Below are positions 1-11,239 of a stretch of DNA of 64,000 bases, piece after piece. How positions within the stretch are numbered: the first letter of the stretch is position 1; every line of letters starts with the position of its first letter. The translations under genes were made by a program, and so were the position numbers. The stretch is from Novosphingobium aquimarinum (GTDB taxonomy: Bacteria; Pseudomonadota; Alphaproteobacteria; Sphingomonadales; Sphingomonadaceae). The notes below the pieces were generated by a model. That model saw only the letters and a list, made by a program, of their open reading frames with translations. It was not told the DNA's origin and made no database searches. The DNA lies in the NCBI RefSeq assembly GCF_009746585.1, contig NZ_WRPO01000001.1, forward strand, positions 62,001 to 126,000, read 5' to 3'.

Positions 1-1054
1 GCGTGGGATTCAGCCAAACGGTGGCGGGATATGTCTGTCGCACGCGCTGCAGCCAGGTCGCGCCGGCTTCCTCGTTCATGTGTTCCACCGAGCCGCCGGG
101 GTGCGAAATCTCGTAAGGGCTCATCGCGGCGTCGCCGACGAAGATCACCTTGTAATCGTGCCCGTACTTGTGGAGCACGTCCCAGGTCGGTGTGCGTTGC
201 GACCAGCGCCGGCGGTTGTCCTTCCAGACGCCTTCGTAGAGGCAATTGTGGAAGTAGAAGAATTCGAGGTTCTTGAATTCCGCGGTGGCTGCGCTGAACA
301 GCTCCTCCATCAGCGAAACGAACGGGTCCATCGAGCCGCCCACATCCAGGAAAAGCAGCACTTTGACGGCATTGCGCCGCTCGGGCCGCATGCGAACGTC
401 GAGCCAGCCCTGTTTGGCGGTGCCTTCGATCGTCGCGTCGAGATCGAGTTCCTCGGCCGATCCCTCGCGCGCGAAACGCCGCAGGCGGCGCAGCGCGACC
501 TTGATGTTGCGGGTGCCCAGTTCCTTGCTGTTGTCGAGATTGGCGAATTCGCGCTTTTCCCAGACCTTGATTGCGCGCTTGTGCCGGCTTTCGCCGCCGA
601 TGCGCACGCCTTCGGGATTGTAGCCCGAGTGACCGTATGGCGAGGTGCCGTTGGTGCCGATCCACTTGTTGCCGCCCTGGTGCCGCTTTTCCTGTTCTTC
701 GAGCCGCTGCTTCAGCGTTTCCATGATCTCGTCCCACGAGCCTTTCGACTTGATCTGCTCCATCTCCTCCGGCGAGAAATAGCGTTCGGCGAGCTTTTTC
801 AGCCATTCCTCTGGGACTTCGACCGGGGTCTGGCCGTAGTCCGTGAGAATGCCCTTGAAGACTCTTTGGAAGACCTGGTCGAACCGGTCGAGCAGGCCCT
901 CGTCCTTCACGAAGGTGGCCCGGCTTAAATAATAGAAGGCTTCGGGCGTCTGCTCGATCACTTGCTTATCGAGCGCCTCGAGCAACACGAGATGCTCCTT
1001 GAAGCTGGCGGAAATGCCTGCGGCGCGCAGCTCGTCGACGAAATTGAAGAACAT
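1..1054 (-). CDS. VWA domain protein (CoxE-like), 3' end outside window
   Basis: About 351 codons are visible from an ATG at 1054; the gene runs off the left edge, so the C-terminus is missing. The reading frame contains VLLFLDVGGSMDPF, a DxGxS MIDAS-type metal site of von Willebrand A domains, and opens MFFNFVDELR. The family is known to work with MoxR AAA+ ATPases, and one lies about 2 kb upstream on the same strand (3203-4048), although two GFA genes and an opposite-strand hydroxylase now sit between them. A role in metal insertion or complex maturation is inferred from that pairing only. It is divergent from the hydroxylase gene at 1163. Confidence 0.8.
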   Translation of the reverse strand, partial: MFFNFVDELRAAGISASFKEHLVLLEALDKQVIEQTPEAFYYLSRATFVKDEGLLDRFDQVFQRVFKGILTDYGQTPVEVPEEWLKKLAERYFSPEEMEQIKSKGSWDEIMETLKQRLEEQEKRHQGGNKWIGTNGTSPYGHSGYNPEGVRIGGESRHKRAIKVWEKREFANLDNSKELGTRNIKVALRRLRRFAREGSAEELDLDATIEGTAKQGWLDVRMRPERRNAVKVLLFLDVGGSMDPFVSLMEELFSAATAEFKNLEFFYFHNCLYEGVWKDNRRRWSQRTPTWDVLHKYGHDYKVIFVGDAAMSPYEISHPGGSVEHMNEEAGATWLQRVRQTYPATVWLNPT

Positions 1055-1162
1055 GGGCGCAAGGCTAGTCCACCCCGCGCGGCACCGCAAACCCAATTCC
1101 CGCTTCGGTCAGATCGGCGGGCACGATTGGAAGTGCCGGCGGCATCGCTATAGGCTCGCCGC

Positions 1163-2296
1163 ATGACATTGACCCCGAATCAAGTGCAGACGCTCACAGA
1201 TGAAGCCCGCGCGGCCTTGTCGCGGCGCGATGGCAAAGCCGCCGTCGCGGCGCTCGAACAGCTGCCCGACACCCCACCGCTCACGCTGGCGCAGGCGCAT
1301 CTCATGGCGGGGAACCGGGAAGCGGGTGAACTGGCGATCGACCGCTTGCTGGAAAGGGAACCGCGCCATGTCTGGGGCCTCATCATCAAGGGCGATTGCC
1401 GGATGCAGGCCGGCGACAGCCGCGGCGCCAACGCCTTCTTCCGCGCTGCCCTCGATGCCGGCGCCAAAGTGGCGCAGCCCGGCCCCGATCTGCGCACCGC
1501 ACTCGGGCGGGTGCAGGAGCGGCTTGCGGGGCTGGCGGCGCGCTTCGAGGAGGACTTGCGCGGTACCCTCGAAGGCATGGGGGAAGCTCCGTCGCCACGG
1601 ATCGCCGACGCGCTCGACATCCTTACCGGCCGCAAGCAGATCTACATGCAGCAGCCGCAAAGCTTCTACTTTCCCGGGCTACCGCAAATCCAGTTCTACG
1701 AGCGCGAGAGCTTTGACTGGATCCCCGAAATGGAAGCGCGCACCGAAGCCCTGCGGGCGGAGCTGCTGGGCGTTCTGGATGATGCGGACGGCGGCTTTCG
1801 GCCCTATGTCGAGAGCGAACCGGGACGGCCTGCCAAGCTCAATGCCATGGTCGGTGATGCGCGCTGGAGCGCCTATTACTTGTGGGAGAACGGTGCGCTG
1901 GTTGCCGAGCATGCGGAGCGCTGCCCGCAAACCGTTGCCACGCTGGAACTCGCCCCGATCCCGGTGATCGCGCGCCGTTCGCCGATGGCGTTGTTCTCGC
2001 AGATGCAGCCGGGCATGCACATCCTGCCGCATAGCGGGTTCTTCAATACGCGCCTGATCTGCCACTTGCCGCTGATCGCGCCGGAAGGATGCGAGCTGCG
2101 GGTGGGCAACGAGACTCGCCCATGGCGTCAGGGCGAGATGCTGGTGTTCGATGACAGCATCGAGCACGAGGCATGGAACCGCTCGAATTCGACTCGGGTG
2201 GTGCTGCTGTTCGAGATCTGGCGACCCGAGATCCGCGAGGCGGAACGCGACATGCTAACCCGCATGTTCACCTATATCGCGGCCTACGAATCCTAG
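1163..2296 (+). CDS. Aspartyl/asparaginyl beta-hydroxylase family protein with N-terminal TPR-like region
   Basis: 377 aa. The C-terminal half has the Asp/Asn hydroxylase double-stranded beta-helix: PHSGFFNTRL supplies His290, DDSIEHEAWN supplies His335, and Arg345 in TRVVLLFE matches the 2-oxoglutarate-binding Arg. Fe(II)/2-oxoglutarate-dependent hydroxylation of a protein or lipid substrate is therefore expected; the substrate is unknown. Residues 1-130 are helical and Ala/Leu-rich with TPR-like spacing. There is no signal peptide, so it is probably cytoplasmic. The gene stands alone on the plus strand between minus-strand genes. Confidence 0.85.
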   Translation: MTLTPNQVQTLTDEARAALSRRDGKAAVAALEQLPDTPPLTLAQAHLMAGNREAGELAIDRLLEREPRHVWGLIIKGDCRMQAGDSRGANAFFRAALDAGAKVAQPGPDLRTALGRVQERLAGLAARFEEDLRGTLEGMGEAPSPRIADALDILTGRKQIYMQQPQSFYFPGLPQIQFYERESFDWIPEMEARTEALRAELLGVLDDADGGFRPYVESEPGRPAKLNAMVGDARWSAYYLWENGALVAEHAERCPQTVATLELAPIPVIARRSPMALFSQMQPGMHILPHSGFFNTRLICHLPLIAPEGCELRVGNETRPWRQGEMLVFDDSIEHEAWNRSNSTRVVLLFEIWRPEIREAERDMLTRMFTYIAAYES

Positions 2297-2340
2297 GCCG
2301 ATCGCTAGGTTGGGTCACGGAAATCGGGAGTGTTGGACTA

Positions 2341-2769
2341 CTAATCCTTGCGTGGCGGCAGCGGCGGCTGATGCTCGAACTGTTCTAAGTCCGGATCGAT
2401 TGTTGCCCAGTCGGGCGCTTCTGATGTCCAGATCGCGGACTTCGGGGCCAGATCGCCGGCATCGTCGAGCACACCGAGACGCACGACCCAGGCTCCATCG
2501 CGGGCGGCGTTGCGACCGAACATCTGCGTGCCGCAAGTGGCGCAAAAGCCATGCGCAATGCGATTGCCGCTGGCTGCCTCGTAGTCCCACCAGGCGACGT
2601 CGCCGGTCACGGTCATAGCGTCGGTCATAAACAAGGCGTTGTTGGTCGGACCGCTTGCCGCGATGCGACGGCACTGACGGCACCAGCACTGGCGCACCCA
2701 GAGCGGTTCGGACGTGATCTCAAGGCTCACGGCGCCGCAGCTGCAGTGGCCCTGGTAAGGCGCTGTCAT
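2341..2769 (-). CDS. GFA (glutathione-dependent formaldehyde-activating-like) family protein, copy 2
   Basis: 142 aa, start MTAPYQGHCSCG. It has the zinc-binding cysteine pattern of the GFA/CENP-V fold: CSCG near the N-terminus, CWCRQC in the middle and CATCG further on. The ATG overlaps the stop of the upstream GFA gene as ATGA, so the two are translationally coupled. Their sequences are clearly related, indicating tandem duplication. Many GFA-family members are not formaldehyde-activating enzymes, so the biochemical role is left open. Confidence 0.85.
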   Translation of the reverse strand: MTAPYQGHCSCGAVSLEITSEPLWVRQCWCRQCRRIAASGPTNNALFMTDAMTVTGDVAWWDYEAASGNRIAHGFCATCGTQMFGRNAARDGAWVVRLGVLDDAGDLAPKSAIWTSEAPDWATIDPDLEQFEHQPPLPPRKD

Positions 2770-3197
2770 TGTACATCTCCATTGATGCGCGTGCTGTCGG
2801 GGCCTTGTTCGAAGTGCGGGATCTTGAAATCGAGCGGTGCCCACGAAGGCGCGCTCTCGACCCAGATAAGCGATTGCGGCGCCATCAGTTCGGGATCGTC
2901 GAGCGTGCCGGCGCGCACCCGCATCGGCATTCCGGCCGGCTCGACGGTCTTGCTGTAAAGCTGCGCGCCGCATTGCGGACAGAAGCCGCGTTCGACCGTG
3001 TTGCCGCTGTCTGCGGTCATCGCGATAGTGCCGATCTCGCCCGTGTAGACCACCGCCACTTCGGGAAAGAGCACATTGATCGTCGCCGAGCCGCTGGCGA
3101 TGCGCTGGCAATCGCGGCACCAGCAGGCGCGAGCGCCGAGGGGCTCCGCGTCGATCGTGAAGGTCACTTGCCCGCAGAGACATTGTCCGGTGTGCAC
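2766..3197 (-). CDS. GFA family protein, copy 1
   Basis: 143 aa. A GTG at 3197 (VHTGQCLCGQ) is the only sensible start, because it lies 5 bp after the MoxR stop codon. Cysteine sets CLCG, CWCRDC and CPQCG are those of the zinc-binding GFA/CENP-V fold. It forms a probable three-gene transcript moxR-gfa-gfa and overlaps the second copy by 4 bp. The substrate is unknown. Confidence 0.85.
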   Translation of the reverse strand: MHTGQCLCGQVTFTIDAEPLGARACWCRDCQRIASGSATINVLFPEVAVVYTGEIGTIAMTADSGNTVERGFCPQCGAQLYSKTVEPAGMPMRVRAGTLDDPELMAPQSLIWVESAPSWAPLDFKIPHFEQGPDSTRINGDVQ

Positions 3198-3202
3198 GGC
3201 CG

Positions 3203-4048
3203 TCAGCTTCCGCGCCGCGACATGAAGGCAAGACGTTCGAACAGCATCACGTCCTGCTCGTTCTTGAGCAGCGCGCCATGCAGCGGCGGGATCGCCTTGG
3301 TCGGATCCTGGTTCTGCAACACGTCGAGCGGCATGTCCTCGTTCATCAGCAGTTTGAGCCAATCGAGCAATTCGCTGGTCGAGGGCTTCTTTTTGAGGCC
3401 CGGCACTTCGCGCAGCTCGTAGAACATCTCCATCGCCTTGGTGACCAGCGTCTTCTGGATGCCGGGGTAGTGCACGTCGATGATCGCCTGCATCGTCTCG
3501 CGGTCGGGGAACTTGATGTAATGGAAGAAGCACCGGCGCAGAAACGCGTCGGGCAGTTCCTTCTCGTTGTTCGAGGTGATGACCACGATCGGGCGTTCCT
3601 TCGCTTCGATCCGCTCCTGCGTCTCGTAGACGTCGAAGCTCATGCGATCGAGTTCCTGGAGGAGATCGTTCGGAAACTCGATGTCGGCCTTGTCGATTTC
3701 GTCGATCAGCAGCACCGGCAGTTCGGGCGCGGTGAACGCCTCCCACAGTTTGCCCTTCTTGATGTAGTTCTTGATGTCGTGGACCCGCTCGTCGCCGAGC
3801 TGGCCGTCGCGCAGGCGGGCGACCGCGTCGTATTCGTAGAGGCCCTGGTGGGCCTTGGTGGTCGACTTCACGTTCCATTCGATCAGCGGCGCGTTCACCG
3901 CCTTGGCGATCTCGTGCGCCAGGACGGTCTTACCCGTCCCCGGTTCGCCCTTAACTAGCAGCGGGCGGCGCAGCAGTACGGCCGCGTTGACCGCGACCTT
4001 GAGATCCTCGGTGGCGACGTAATTGCTGGTACCTTCGAAACGCTGCAT
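3203..4048 (-). CDS. MoxR family AAA+ ATPase
   Basis: 281 aa, start MQRFEGTSNY. Walker A is GEPGTGKT at residues 34-41 and Walker B is VLLIDEID around 112-118, followed by a sensor-1 type ITSNNEKELP. MoxR ATPases act as chaperones in metalloenzyme or complex assembly, usually next to a VWA protein. Here the likely VWA partner is at 1-1054 and the intervening genes look inserted. The frame is open well upstream, but that extension is the antisense of the flank and lacks MoxR similarity, so the ATG at 4048 was chosen. Confidence 0.9.
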   Translation of the reverse strand: MQRFEGTSNYVATEDLKVAVNAAVLLRRPLLVKGEPGTGKTVLAHEIAKAVNAPLIEWNVKSTTKAHQGLYEYDAVARLRDGQLGDERVHDIKNYIKKGKLWEAFTAPELPVLLIDEIDKADIEFPNDLLQELDRMSFDVYETQERIEAKERPIVVITSNNEKELPDAFLRRCFFHYIKFPDRETMQAIIDVHYPGIQKTLVTKAMEMFYELREVPGLKKKPSTSELLDWLKLLMNEDMPLDVLQNQDPTKAIPPLHGALLKNEQDVMLFERLAFMSRRGS

Positions 4049-4177
4049 GACTGGTCCTAGACGATTGCTAAGTCCGCAACGGTAGGTTGTGCAGCGCAGC
4101 GAAGCAAGCGTGCCGCAGCTGTTCAAGCCTTCGCCGGCGCGATGGACAGACGATGCGATGGTCGTCAGACATCCGGA

Positions 4178-5407
4178 ATGACCGGGGGGTTCTTCAGCAC
4201 AGCGGCTTGGCTCGATCGGGGCAGGGTGCGCGGATATCTCCTCCTGCTCGCGCTGCTGAATGCCCTTACGCTGGGATTCCTGCTGGCGACTTCGACGAAC
4301 GGGGTCGATCGCAACGGCTATCTGCTGGGAACCGATTTTCTCAGCTTCTGGACTGCGGGCCGGATGCTCGCCGCCGGGCAGGACGTCTACGATCAAGCCG
4401 CGCATATCGCCGCGCAACGCGCCTATTTCGTGCAGCAGGGTGAGGCGTTCACGGCATTCTTCTATCCGCCCTCGTTCCTGCCGCTGTGCCGGTTGCTGGG
4501 CATCGGGCCCTATTTCGTCTCGCTGGCGATCTGGCTCTTGGCGACCGGCGCGTTCTACGCCTGGAGCGTCTCGTGCTGGCTCCGCGCATCCCTCCGCGAG
4601 CATCCCTCAATGTGGATACTACTGGCCGCGTTCCCGCCCGTGCTCATCACGATTACGCATGGCCAGACCGCGTTTCTCGTCGCCGGGCTGATGGGCGCGG
4701 CGACGTACTTCGTGCCGCGCCGACCGGTTCTTGCGGGCGTGCTGTTCGGGCTGGCGACGATCAAGCCGCAGTTCGGCCCGCTGGTGCCGCTGGTGCTGCT
4801 GCTGACCGGACAGTGGCGCGTAATCGCTGCCGCTGCGGCGTCCTCACTCGCCTTGGCTTTGCTCGCGACGCTGGCTTTCGGCCTGCAGCCGTGGGCCGAC
4901 TGGCTCGCACTGAGCGCCGCCGCGCAAGCAGCGATGAGCCAAGGGTCGGTCGGATTCTCCAAGATGGTGAGCCTGTTCGCAGGAGCGCGATTGCTTGGCG
5001 CTCCGACATGGCTCGCTTATGCTTTGCAGACCGTATTGAGCGCGGCTGTCGTGATGTCCATCGCGGCGGCAGCGGTGAGCCGCGGGTGGAGCGATGCTCT
5101 CGGCGCGGCGCTGCTGGTGGGGGCGCTGCTCGTCACCCCGTTCATGCTCGACTACGATCTGGTGCTGCTGGCCTTCCCGCTGATCTGGCTGGCGGGGCAG
5201 GACCACCGCCGCTGGGAGCGCCTGACGATCCTGCTCGCCTTCGCCGCGCCTGCCTTCGCCCGGCCGCTCGCGCTCAGCATCGGTGTGCCGATCCTGCCGC
5301 CGATCCTGCTGGCGCTGTTCGTGGTATTGCTCCGGCGAGCGCGACAACCGCGAGACGATGACAACCAGCATGACGGCATTCCATTGTCGAACTCTAGAAC
5401 CGGCTGA
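4178..5407 (+). CDS. Glycosyltransferase family 87 (DUF2029) membrane protein
   Basis: 409 aa from the ATG at 4178 (an in-frame ATG at 4142 adds 12 residues). A series of hydrophobic segments of about 20 residues runs through the protein, and the first large loop has TDFLSFWTAG followed by FFYPPSF, as in GT87/PIM-mannosyltransferase-like GT-C enzymes that use polyprenyl-phosphate sugar donors. The acceptor cannot be told. The last 14 bp overlap the 3' end of the convergent membrane protein gene. Confidence 0.75.
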   Translation: MTGGFFSTAAWLDRGRVRGYLLLLALLNALTLGFLLATSTNGVDRNGYLLGTDFLSFWTAGRMLAAGQDVYDQAAHIAAQRAYFVQQGEAFTAFFYPPSFLPLCRLLGIGPYFVSLAIWLLATGAFYAWSVSCWLRASLREHPSMWILLAAFPPVLITITHGQTAFLVAGLMGAATYFVPRRPVLAGVLFGLATIKPQFGPLVPLVLLLTGQWRVIAAAAASSLALALLATLAFGLQPWADWLALSAAAQAAMSQGSVGFSKMVSLFAGARLLGAPTWLAYALQTVLSAAVVMSIAAAAVSRGWSDALGAALLVGALLVTPFMLDYDLVLLAFPLIWLAGQDHRRWERLTILLAFAAPAFARPLALSIGVPILPPILLALFVVLLRRARQPRDDDNQHDGIPLSNSRTG

Positions 5408-6089
5408 ACATATGCGGGTGCCGGTCGACGAAGCGGCGTAGCCAGTGATCGGTGCGATCGTGCCGCGCGCGGCGCATGTAGCGCCAGCCCGCCAGCGCCA
5501 TCACCAGCGCGCCGAGCGTATCGACGATCAGGTCCCACATCGTGTCCGTCAGGCCGGAGGGATCGCCGAGCATGGCCTTTTGCATATTGGTCCCCGCGAG
5601 CTGGTCCATCGCAAACTCGAAGATTTCCCAGACCGCGCCCAGGCTCACGCTGAAGCTGAAAGCGAACAGCGCCAGAAAGCTCGGCCGCATCGAGACATCG
5701 ACCATCTCGTTCTCGTTGAGCACGTAGACCACCAGAAAGCCGACGAGGCCCAGCAGCACGCCCGAGCTGGTGTGCAGCACCAGATCCCACCACCAGAAGC
5801 GAATGTAGAAGTCCTGCACTTCGCCCAGGAACAGCGTCGCGAACAGGAACACGACGACGAACACCTGGATCTCCGAGGGGACTTGGATCGGCATGCGGCG
5901 CGGGAACAGCGCGGGGAACGCGATCAAGGCCATCAGCAGCACGGTGGCGAACACATGCATCCATCGCGCGCTGAGCACCAGCAGCACCGCTTCGGCGCCC
6001 ATGATCAGTTCGAGCGCGATCAGCAGCCAGGCATGCAGTCTGCTGGGCAGCAGGGTTCCGCCAGACAAGGCGGTTGGATCGTCGCTCAT
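5394..6089 (-). CDS. Multi-pass membrane protein, YjdF/DUF2238-like
   Basis: 231 aa, start MSDDPTALSG. About six hydrophobic segments are visible. WDLVLHTSSGVLLG and the later GAVWEIFEFAMDQ resemble the conserved HxxSG and WEiFE motifs of the YjdF/DUF2238 membrane family, whose function is not established. An upstream extension of 30 codons is in frame but begins with low-quality sequence, so the ATG at 6089 is preferred. It is convergent with the GT87 gene and divergent from the NYN gene. Confidence 0.65.
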   Translation of the reverse strand: MSDDPTALSGGTLLPSRLHAWLLIALELIMGAEAVLLVLSARWMHVFATVLLMALIAFPALFPRRMPIQVPSEIQVFVVVFLFATLFLGEVQDFYIRFWWWDLVLHTSSGVLLGLVGFLVVYVLNENEMVDVSMRPSFLALFAFSFSVSLGAVWEIFEFAMDQLAGTNMQKAMLGDPSGLTDTMWDLIVDTLGALVMALAGWRYMRRARHDRTDHWLRRFVDRHPHMFSRF

Positions 6090-6199
6090 GGTCTTGCCTT
6101 TTTGTCCGCGCGCGGGCTTTGCTGCGGAACATGGCTTGCCGTTGCGGGCTATTCTACCCTGAAAGAGATGAAGTCCCACGCGGGCTGAGAAAGAGGCAC

Positions 6200-6910
6200 A
6201 TGAGCAACAAGATCCGACAGAACCGCAACATCGCCTTGCTGATCGATGCCGACAACGCTTCGCCCAAGAGCCTCGAGGCGGCCCTGACGATCCTCGGCGA
6301 TCTCGGCACCGTCAACGTGCGGCGGATCTACGGCAACTGGGCCAAGCCCGGGCTCAAGGGCTGGTCGAAGATCGTCCACCGCTACGCGATCGAGCCGCAG
6401 CAGCAGTTCGACCTGACCAAGGGCAAGAACGCGACCGACATGAAGATGACGATCGACGCGATGGACCTGCTCTACGGCGGCCATGTCGACGGCTTCGGGC
6501 TGATGACCAGCGATTCGGACTTCATGCCGCTCGCCATGCGCATCCGCCAGAACGGCACTCCGGTCTATGGCTTCGGCACCGCCCGCACGCCCGAGGCCTT
6601 CCGCCAGGCCTGCACCCGCTTCATCGACATCGACCAGATCGCCGAAGAAGAGGACGAGGACGTGACCCCGACGCCCGCGCCGCAGGTGGAAGACGAAGTG
6701 GTCAAGCTGCTCGGCGACGCCTGGAGAGCGAGCAAGCGCGACGACGAGGGTTACGCAAGCTTGTCCGAACTCGGCCAGCGTGCGGCGAACCGCTCCAGCT
6801 TCGACGCACGCAGCTATGGCTTCTCGCGATTGTCGGAACTGGTGCAAAGCCTGCCCAATTTCGCGACCCAGAAGCGCGAGAGCGGACTGTTCGTGAAGCG
6901 ACTGCGGTAA
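6200..6910 (+). CDS. NYN domain protein with C-terminal OST-HTH/LOTUS domain (LabA/DUF88 type)
   Basis: 236 aa, start MSNKIRQNRN with a GAAAGAGG-like ribosome site just upstream. Residues 8-150 form a PIN-like NYN fold with acidic residues in the expected places: LIDADNASP, KNATDMKMTIDAMD and MTSDSDF. Such proteins are predicted RNases. Residues 165-236 (VVKLLGDAW to LFVKRLR) match the winged-helix OST-HTH/LOTUS domain, and an acidic linker EEEDEDV joins the two. A single-gene unit that probably processes RNA; the target is unknown. Confidence 0.85.
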   Translation: MSNKIRQNRNIALLIDADNASPKSLEAALTILGDLGTVNVRRIYGNWAKPGLKGWSKIVHRYAIEPQQQFDLTKGKNATDMKMTIDAMDLLYGGHVDGFGLMTSDSDFMPLAMRIRQNGTPVYGFGTARTPEAFRQACTRFIDIDQIAEEEDEDVTPTPAPQVEDEVVKLLGDAWRASKRDDEGYASLSELGQRAANRSSFDARSYGFSRLSELVQSLPNFATQKRESGLFVKRLR

Positions 6911-7209
6911 GTACCCTGACTGCAGACACACCAGCACCCCACAAGCTCAGGCTGAGCGGACTTGGTTGAGCGACGCCATGGGAAACTGGAGGACCAGTCT
7001 CCAATGTCTGAATAGTCGTGCGACTTTCGGGTTTCAGATCGGCATGAGCTGAAATCAACCATCCTGGCAAAGGAACCCCTCTCCGAAAAACGGCCAAATC
7101 TAGAGAAAACGATCATGGGGGTTGGGCAGTCTGGGGATCGATCAGGGAAGGTTGTTGAAGGTGAGCCATTACGCTATCGATTCGTCGGATTCGGTTTGGA
7201 TTTTGCTAA
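6911..7209. other. Intergenic stretch, no gene seen
   Basis: 299 bp with visibly lower GC than the flanks. Short open frames on both strands show no coding character, and I found no tRNA, terminator with a T-run, or repeat. It contains the upstream region of the NTF2-like gene, whose ATG at 7210 follows GGATTTTGCTAA with no good Shine-Dalgarno site. Confidence 0.5.
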
Positions 7210-7710
7210 ATGCCCCGCTTCCCGCATTCCATCTTCGCACTCGGCTTCGCGTTCTTCGCGGTGCCTCTTCTTGCGCAAAACTCCGTCGCGGGATCCAATG
7301 CTGAAGCTTTGCCTAGTGTCACATTGCCACCCGAAATGGATCGCGTCCTCCGCGAATACGAGCACGCCTGGAGTATAGGAGATGCTGAGGCCCTCGCCTC
7401 ACTCTTCGCAGATGATGGGTTTGTTTTGCAGAACGATGCTTCACCCGTCCGTGGACGTTTAGCTATTCAGGATATTTATCAAGGGCAAGGCGGCGCTCCA
7501 TTACGTCTACGCGCGCTCGCTTATGCAAGTGGTACCACATACGGTTACATAATCGGATCGTATGGTTACGGCTTGCAATCCAGCGATGTTGGGAAGTTTA
7601 CCCTGACGCTTCGGCGAGAGCCCGGTGAAAGATGGATGATCTTTTCGGATATGGATAACTCGAACGTTCGACGCCGGAACATCGCAACTCCGCCTGCCGC
7701 GACTCCTTGA
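7210..7710 (+). CDS. NTF2-like/SnoaL (DUF4440-type) exported protein
   Basis: 166 aa. Residues 1-22 (MPRFPHSIFALGFAFFAVPLLAQ) read as a signal peptide. The body has the NTF2-like pattern: a helix REYEHAWSIGDAEALASLF, then FADDGFVLQND, G-R-x-A-I, and a beta-sheet ending FSDMDNSN. Fold members are enzymes or binding proteins with a cone-shaped pocket; no catalytic assignment is possible. Codon usage has far more A/T-ending codons than adjacent genes, and low-GC gene-free DNA flanks it on both sides, which suggests later acquisition. Confidence 0.7.
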   Translation: MPRFPHSIFALGFAFFAVPLLAQNSVAGSNAEALPSVTLPPEMDRVLREYEHAWSIGDAEALASLFADDGFVLQNDASPVRGRLAIQDIYQGQGGAPLRLRALAYASGTTYGYIIGSYGYGLQSSDVGKFTLTLRREPGERWMIFSDMDNSNVRRRNIATPPAATP

Positions 7711-7967
7711 TCAGATGGCCACGGCGACTAACTGCCTCCCGGTTGGAAACCTCCAGCGGAACACAACCCGCCAGGTAATTCTTCAAGCTATTGATCGGGT
7801 GTTTTCTCAGGATTGTTCCCGAACTGGTCTTTCGAGATTGCCGCTTGGAGATGGAGGAACGGGATGCTCTTGCGCTCTTTTGAGCGTCCGCTTTGGCGTC
7901 GAGTCCGGAAGGGCAGCCTCCGTGGATCACGAACCAACAGCCGTCATCCGATCAGCCAGCCCCACCC
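7711..7967. other. Intergenic stretch, no gene seen
   Basis: 257 bp between the NTF2-like gene and the parE stop codon. It is lower in GC than parE, and the short open frames on both strands look non-coding. No hairpin followed by a T-run was found. Confidence 0.4.
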
Positions 7968-9974
<2,007 letters not shown>

Positions 9975-10031
9975 CGTGCCCCTTTTAGCCTGCGCGGAAT
10001 CCGGCAGGCAAGCACGGCGTCGGTCTTATCC

Positions 10032-11198
10032 TCAGCGGCCGAATTTGGCAGGCGCCGGACTGATCACCGTGTTGCCCCCGGCGGTGACTTCGCGGACTTC
10101 GAAAGCCCGCTCGATCACGCCGTCGCGGCCGAAGCGGAACGGGCCGTCGAGCCCGAGAAAACCATCCGGATCGACCAGATTGCGCATCGGAAAGTCGGTC
10201 CCAGGCTTCCAGTTTTTGGCGACGCGCAGCGACAGCAGCACGGCATCGTAGCCGAGCGTCGCAATGCGATAGGGCTGCGAGCCGAAGCGCGAGCGGTAGC
10301 TCTTGGTGAACTGGCCGAAGTTGCGATCGCTGACCGCGGCATACCAGGCGCCGCGCAGCGCTGGCGAAGAGGTGACATCCTTCTCGCCGCTCCACAATTC
10401 CGTCCCGAGGAGGCGTGGCCCGGCATTGCCGGTGCCTTTAAGAACGGGCGCGGCGCGGGCGGACATCGAACCGCCATCGGCGATGAGCACGGCGTCATAG
10501 CCGCCTTTCTCCGCGAGGCGGCGCGCAGCGCTCGTCACCGAAGCGCCGCTGCGGTCGTAGGCTTCCATCGCCACGACGCTGCCGCCGCCCTGGCGCACGC
10601 TGGCCATCAGCGCATCGGAGGCGCGCTGCCCGTATTCGCCGCGAGGCACCAGCGCCCCGAAGGCGCGAATGCCGGTGCCGATCGCGTAGTCGATCGTTCG
10701 CGCGACCGACTGGCCGGGCAGGTTGCCCATGATGAAGACGTCGCGCTGCGCCGCGGTCTCATCGTTCGAGAACGAGATCATCGGGACGTTGGCGGGCCTT
10801 GCCGCCTTCACGACTTCGGGGACGTCGCTCGAAAGCAGCGGGCCGAGGATCAGCTTGTTGCCGTCCGCCACCGCGCGCCTAGCGGCGTCGGCGGGATTGA
10901 TCGCGGTATCGTAGGTCGTGACGCGCAGGTTCTGCGCGTTCGTGTCGAGCACCGCCATCGTCGCGGCGTTAGCCAGCGATTGGCCAACCGCGGCATTGGA
11001 CCCGCTCAACGGCACGAGCAGCGCGACGCGGTGGCGCTCGTTGTCGGTCGGCAGGGTGGTGGGGCTGGGCGCGGGAGCGGGCGCAGGGGCGGGCGGCGGC
11101 GCCTCGGTTGGGCCCTTGGGTATGACCGCGCAGGCGCCGAGCAACGCCATCGCCCCGGTCGCCAGAAGCTTGCGCCGATCCAGCCTCGATCCGAACAT
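10032..11198 (-). CDS. Penicillin-binding protein activator LpoA-like lipoprotein (periplasmic-binding fold)
   Basis: 388 aa from the ATG at 11198 (a GTG one codon upstream is also possible). The signal ends in the lipobox LLGAC, followed by a Pro/Ala-rich linker and then a type-1 periplasmic-binding fold: VALLVPLSGSNAAVGQSLANAA, ILGPLLSSDV and ISFSNDE. It is divergent from rsmI with yraN beyond, the same neighbourhood as lpoA/yraM in E. coli, where LpoA activates PBP1A. No clear TPR domain precedes the binding domain, so it corresponds to the C-terminal half of enterobacterial LpoA. An amino-acid-binding lipoprotein is the alternative. Confidence 0.75.
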   Translation of the reverse strand: MFGSRLDRRKLLATGAMALLGACAVIPKGPTEAPPPAPAPAPAPSPTTLPTDNERHRVALLVPLSGSNAAVGQSLANAATMAVLDTNAQNLRVTTYDTAINPADAARRAVADGNKLILGPLLSSDVPEVVKAARPANVPMISFSNDETAAQRDVFIMGNLPGQSVARTIDYAIGTGIRAFGALVPRGEYGQRASDALMASVRQGGGSVVAMEAYDRSGASVTSAARRLAEKGGYDAVLIADGGSMSARAAPVLKGTGNAGPRLLGTELWSGEKDVTSSPALRGAWYAAVSDRNFGQFTKSYRSRFGSQPYRIATLGYDAVLLSLRVAKNWKPGTDFPMRNLVDPDGFLGLDGPFRFGRDGVIERAFEVREVTAGGNTVISPAPAKFGR

Positions 11199-11239
11199 CA
11201 CTTGCCGCTCCCCGTTAAATTAGGCCATGGCTGTCATCC

